Shown in pieces: positions 62,258-64,000 of a stretch of DNA of 64,000 nucleotides. A program made the translations under genes and the position numbers. Source of the stretch: Candidatus Melainabacteria bacterium (lineage in GTDB: Bacteria; Cyanobacteriota; Vampirovibrionia; Obscuribacterales; Obscuribacteraceae); assembly GCA_003151275.1 (NCBI GenBank), contig PLXC01000060.1:62001-126000 (forward strand), read 5' to 3'. Positions within the stretch are counted from its first letter, which is position 1. Every line of letters starts with the position of its first letter. Below the pieces are notes generated by a model. It was not told the origin of the DNA and did not search any database. It was given only the letters and a program-made list of their open reading frames with translations.

Positions 62258-63195
62258 GCGTTTATAGGGGTAATCGGCACATGGCAAACGGACAGCTAAA
62301 AGACTTTAACCGCATCGGATTGTTTGATTCCGGCGTCGGTGGTCTGTCTGTCCTGAGGGAAATGGCTAAGTTACCAGCGCTGAACAAAGGTCGAAAATTT
62401 TCATACGTTGGTGACACAGCTCGGTGCCCCTATGGTAATCGCGACTCATCAGAGATCGTCCGTTACGTCGATGAGATTGTTGATTTCCTCGTCGGCAAAA
62501 ACGTCGATGCCATAGTCATGGCTTGCAATACAAGCGCAGCCTGCGCCTTTGAAACTGCAAAGAAACGGTCTCCTGTACCGGTTTTTGATTTGATTACTAC
62601 TACCGCAGAATATGCCTCTGGGCTGAACAAAAAAGTGGGCGTAATGGCCACAGCATCAACGGTTCGCAGTCACGTTTTCTCACGTTTGATCAAGTCGCAT
62701 CAGCCCGGAATGGACGTTTTTGAATTAGCCTGCCCCGAGTTTGTACCGATCGTCGAAAGCGGATATATCGACCGGGCAAAGACGATGCAGGTCGTCGAAC
62801 AGCATGTGAAGACACTACTTAAGCAAGAAGTTGAAGTGTTGATCCTGGGCTGCACTCACTTTCCCTTCCTGCGATCGCAGCTCGAATATCTTCTGCAGGG
62901 ACGTGTGCAAATTATCGACCCTGCTGTTGTTCTACGCGAGCATTTGACTGCTGGTCTGAACGGCAATAACGGTCGTTCCGGCGCTCAAGACGAATTCAAT
63001 TTCTATGTTACAGGCAGCGCTGATGCGTTTGCCCGCTCCGCTACAAGTTGTCTAGGCACTCTGCCTGGTCCTGTGCACGCGATCTCTGTTGAACAAATTT
63101 CTGAGCAAAGTCTCATGGAAAAAATAACGGATGTCGTAATCGCCGCAGCAGAGTCAATGACGTCACCTGTGGTGCCGACCACTGTCGCTCCGTAA
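62254..63195 (+). CDS. murI: Glutamate racemase MurI
   Basis: 313 residues; makes D-glutamate for peptidoglycan. Family motifs: GLFDSGVGGLSVLREM, YVGDTARCPYGNRDS, MACNTSAACAF (first catalytic Cys) and LILGCTHFPFLRSQLEYLLQ (second catalytic Cys). Start ATG 62254 overlaps the amidase stop by four bases; ATG 62281 is a possible alternative that would still leave the family core intact. Same strand and operon as the amidase. Confidence 0.96.
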   Translation: MSVYRGNRHMANGQLKDFNRIGLFDSGVGGLSVLREMAKLPALNKGRKFSYVGDTARCPYGNRDSSEIVRYVDEIVDFLVGKNVDAIVMACNTSAACAFETAKKRSPVPVFDLITTTAEYASGLNKKVGVMATASTVRSHVFSRLIKSHQPGMDVFELACPEFVPIVESGYIDRAKTMQVVEQHVKTLLKQEVEVLILGCTHFPFLRSQLEYLLQGRVQIIDPAVVLREHLTAGLNGNNGRSGAQDEFNFYVTGSADAFARSATSCLGTLPGPVHAISVEQISEQSLMEKITDVVIAAAESMTSPVVPTTVAP

Positions 63196-63365
63196 AGATA
63201 CATACGTTTCATATCGTATAAATATGTCAGTCGTCACAGCCAATCTGGCTGCTGTCGACGTTAAGGAACGTATAAGTAAAAACGAGCGAATGGTTGTAAG
63301 GGAAAAACGATGCTACAGTAATCTCAACAATGTATCCGTGACCAGGACATTTTGAGAGGGCGCCC

Positions 63366-63665
63366 ATGGGCTGTAAGACAGATTCATTTTACGCAGAAGT
63401 GCTGAACCAAGAAATTGTCGAAGCAATCAACAATGATTTCGGTAAGGCAGTGCTGCGGCTTCCCAATCAAGGCAGAGGTGAAGTTAGAGAGGAAGTGCTA
63501 GTCTACTTCTCCGCAATCGCCATGCAGCAAGTAAACTCTATCGCCGAAAAGCACGGCATCAATGATCAAGAAGCTTTGCACGAGTTGTATCAACTGATGC
63601 GCGTCAATTTGGTGCAGGGATTTAGAATCGGGCAAAACATGAAGCAGACGTGGTCACCTAGTTAG
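63366..63665 (+). CDS. Hypothetical protein, 99 aa
   Basis: ATG with GAGAGGG seven to ten bases upstream, so translation is credible. Soluble, helical: YAEVLNQEIVEAINNDFGKA, then VREEVLVYFSAIAMQQVNSI, EALHELYQLMRVN. No domain recognised. It follows murI by 170 bp and may be separately expressed. Confidence 0.6.
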   Translation: MGCKTDSFYAEVLNQEIVEAINNDFGKAVLRLPNQGRGEVREEVLVYFSAIAMQQVNSIAEKHGINDQEALHELYQLMRVNLVQGFRIGQNMKQTWSPS

Positions 63666-64000
63666 CGACACGTGGTCCTCATCCTACTTAAGCGATCACT
63701 AGTTTCCGAACACCCGGCGCTAACCTAATTAGGATTACCTGGATAGCGATCAGCTAGTGCACCATCTATAGTGTCATTCGTCGGCTCCGCTGAATTTTTT
63801 CCGTCGAAGCGGCAGGATTTGGTCCAACTTTTACCTTGTCTTCAATACAGCAAAGGGTTGGTTCGATCCTGAGCTGCAATCCGGGGAGAAGAACGCTAGA
63901 TTAGAATTTCAACACAATGCAATAAACTACCATTCGGAATCGGGTAGCCCTACGGGCTCTTCTTGCGCACGAAATACGGCGATTTTGAGTCGATCGCCGC
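63666..64000. other. Intergenic sequence at window end
   Basis: No gene recognised in the last 335 bp. A short hairpin AGCCC-TAC-GGGCT lies at 63946-63958, followed by CTTCTT, which could be a weak terminator. Confidence 0.4.

Overview
This 64 kb window looks like chromosome from a diderm bacterium of the Cyanobacteria/Melainabacteria lineage, most likely an Obscuribacter-like (Vampirovibrionia) organism. The reasons are a membrane protein with winged-helix modules of the kind I associate with cyanobacteria and plastids, an AMIN-type amidase, a giant AsmA-like protein, many secreted TPR proteins, TadE/TadG-like pseudopilin proteins, and a PiT/DUF47 phosphate uptake pair with a membrane pyrophosphatase. 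The lineage is inference. I see no photosynthesis genes, rRNA, tRNA, CRISPR array, transposase or prophage. GC content is close to half by eye. GTG and TTG starts are common, and many are fixed by good Shine-Dalgarno (SD) sequences.

Layout. 1-4 kb: end of a YmdB-like phosphodiesterase gene coupled to a PHP phosphoesterase, then three minus-strand genes (winged-helix membrane protein, thioredoxin-like, unknown). 4.3-10 kb: a fused radical SAM/DUF2344 protein and RNase E/G with a histidine-rich tail. 10.4-14.7 kb: a four-gene TadG-like/secreted/TPR/small-secreted cluster. 14.8-17.4 kb: an S1-like protein and a FeoA, zinc-ribbon and Fur group. 17.5-25 kb: uvrA, a Pro/Gln/Met-rich protein, a Ser/Thr kinase and a DUF445 protein. 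25.2-30.4 kb: two TPR proteins, ftsZ, mtnA and an HMA-like secreted protein. 30.5-34.2 kb: two TadE-like proteins, a TPR paralogue of the 13 kb gene and a Rieske oxygenase. 34.3-41.9 kb: a hemerythrin, a glycosyltransferase, an MFS exporter, and a four-gene minus-strand phosphorelay (histidine kinase, receiver, hemerythrin, receiver-HPt). 42-50.8 kb: AsmA-like giant protein, lipoprotein thioredoxin, small Cys-tailed protein, glycine-zipper stress protein, quinone oxidoreductase-like protein, DUF6687-like protein. 50.9-55.2 kb: HD hydrolase, DUF47 plus PiT phosphate transporter, and an Arg/Gly/Ser-rich repeat protein. 55.3-63.7 kb: class A PBP, a 44-residue peptide gene, hppA, AMIN/amidase_3, murI and a small unknown.

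Genes that work together: envelope growth and division (ftsZ, PBP1A, amidase, murI, AsmA-like); phosphate and pyrophosphate (PiT/DUF47, hppA); iron (Fur/FeoA); RNA metabolism (RNase E/G, S1-like, YmdB-like); and a soluble redox- or oxygen-linked phosphorelay with an embedded hemerythrin.

The most unusual signal is not one gene. It is a family of short dispersed repeats (core TCCTAGGATAG...GCAGCAAGCTGC..CGACT) found between genes and also in frame inside two protein genes: the radical SAM fusion near 6.9 kb and the HMA-like protein near 29.85 kb. This resembles in principle the Rickettsia palindromic elements. Three other short-repeat arrays (14.74, 30.47 and 50.83 kb) and several coding minisatellites (RNase E tail, PQM-rich protein, RPSGAG protein) show strong short-repeat expansion. 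At least three small protein genes with convincing SD sequences (41747-41899, 47064-47222, 57575-57709) are easily missed.
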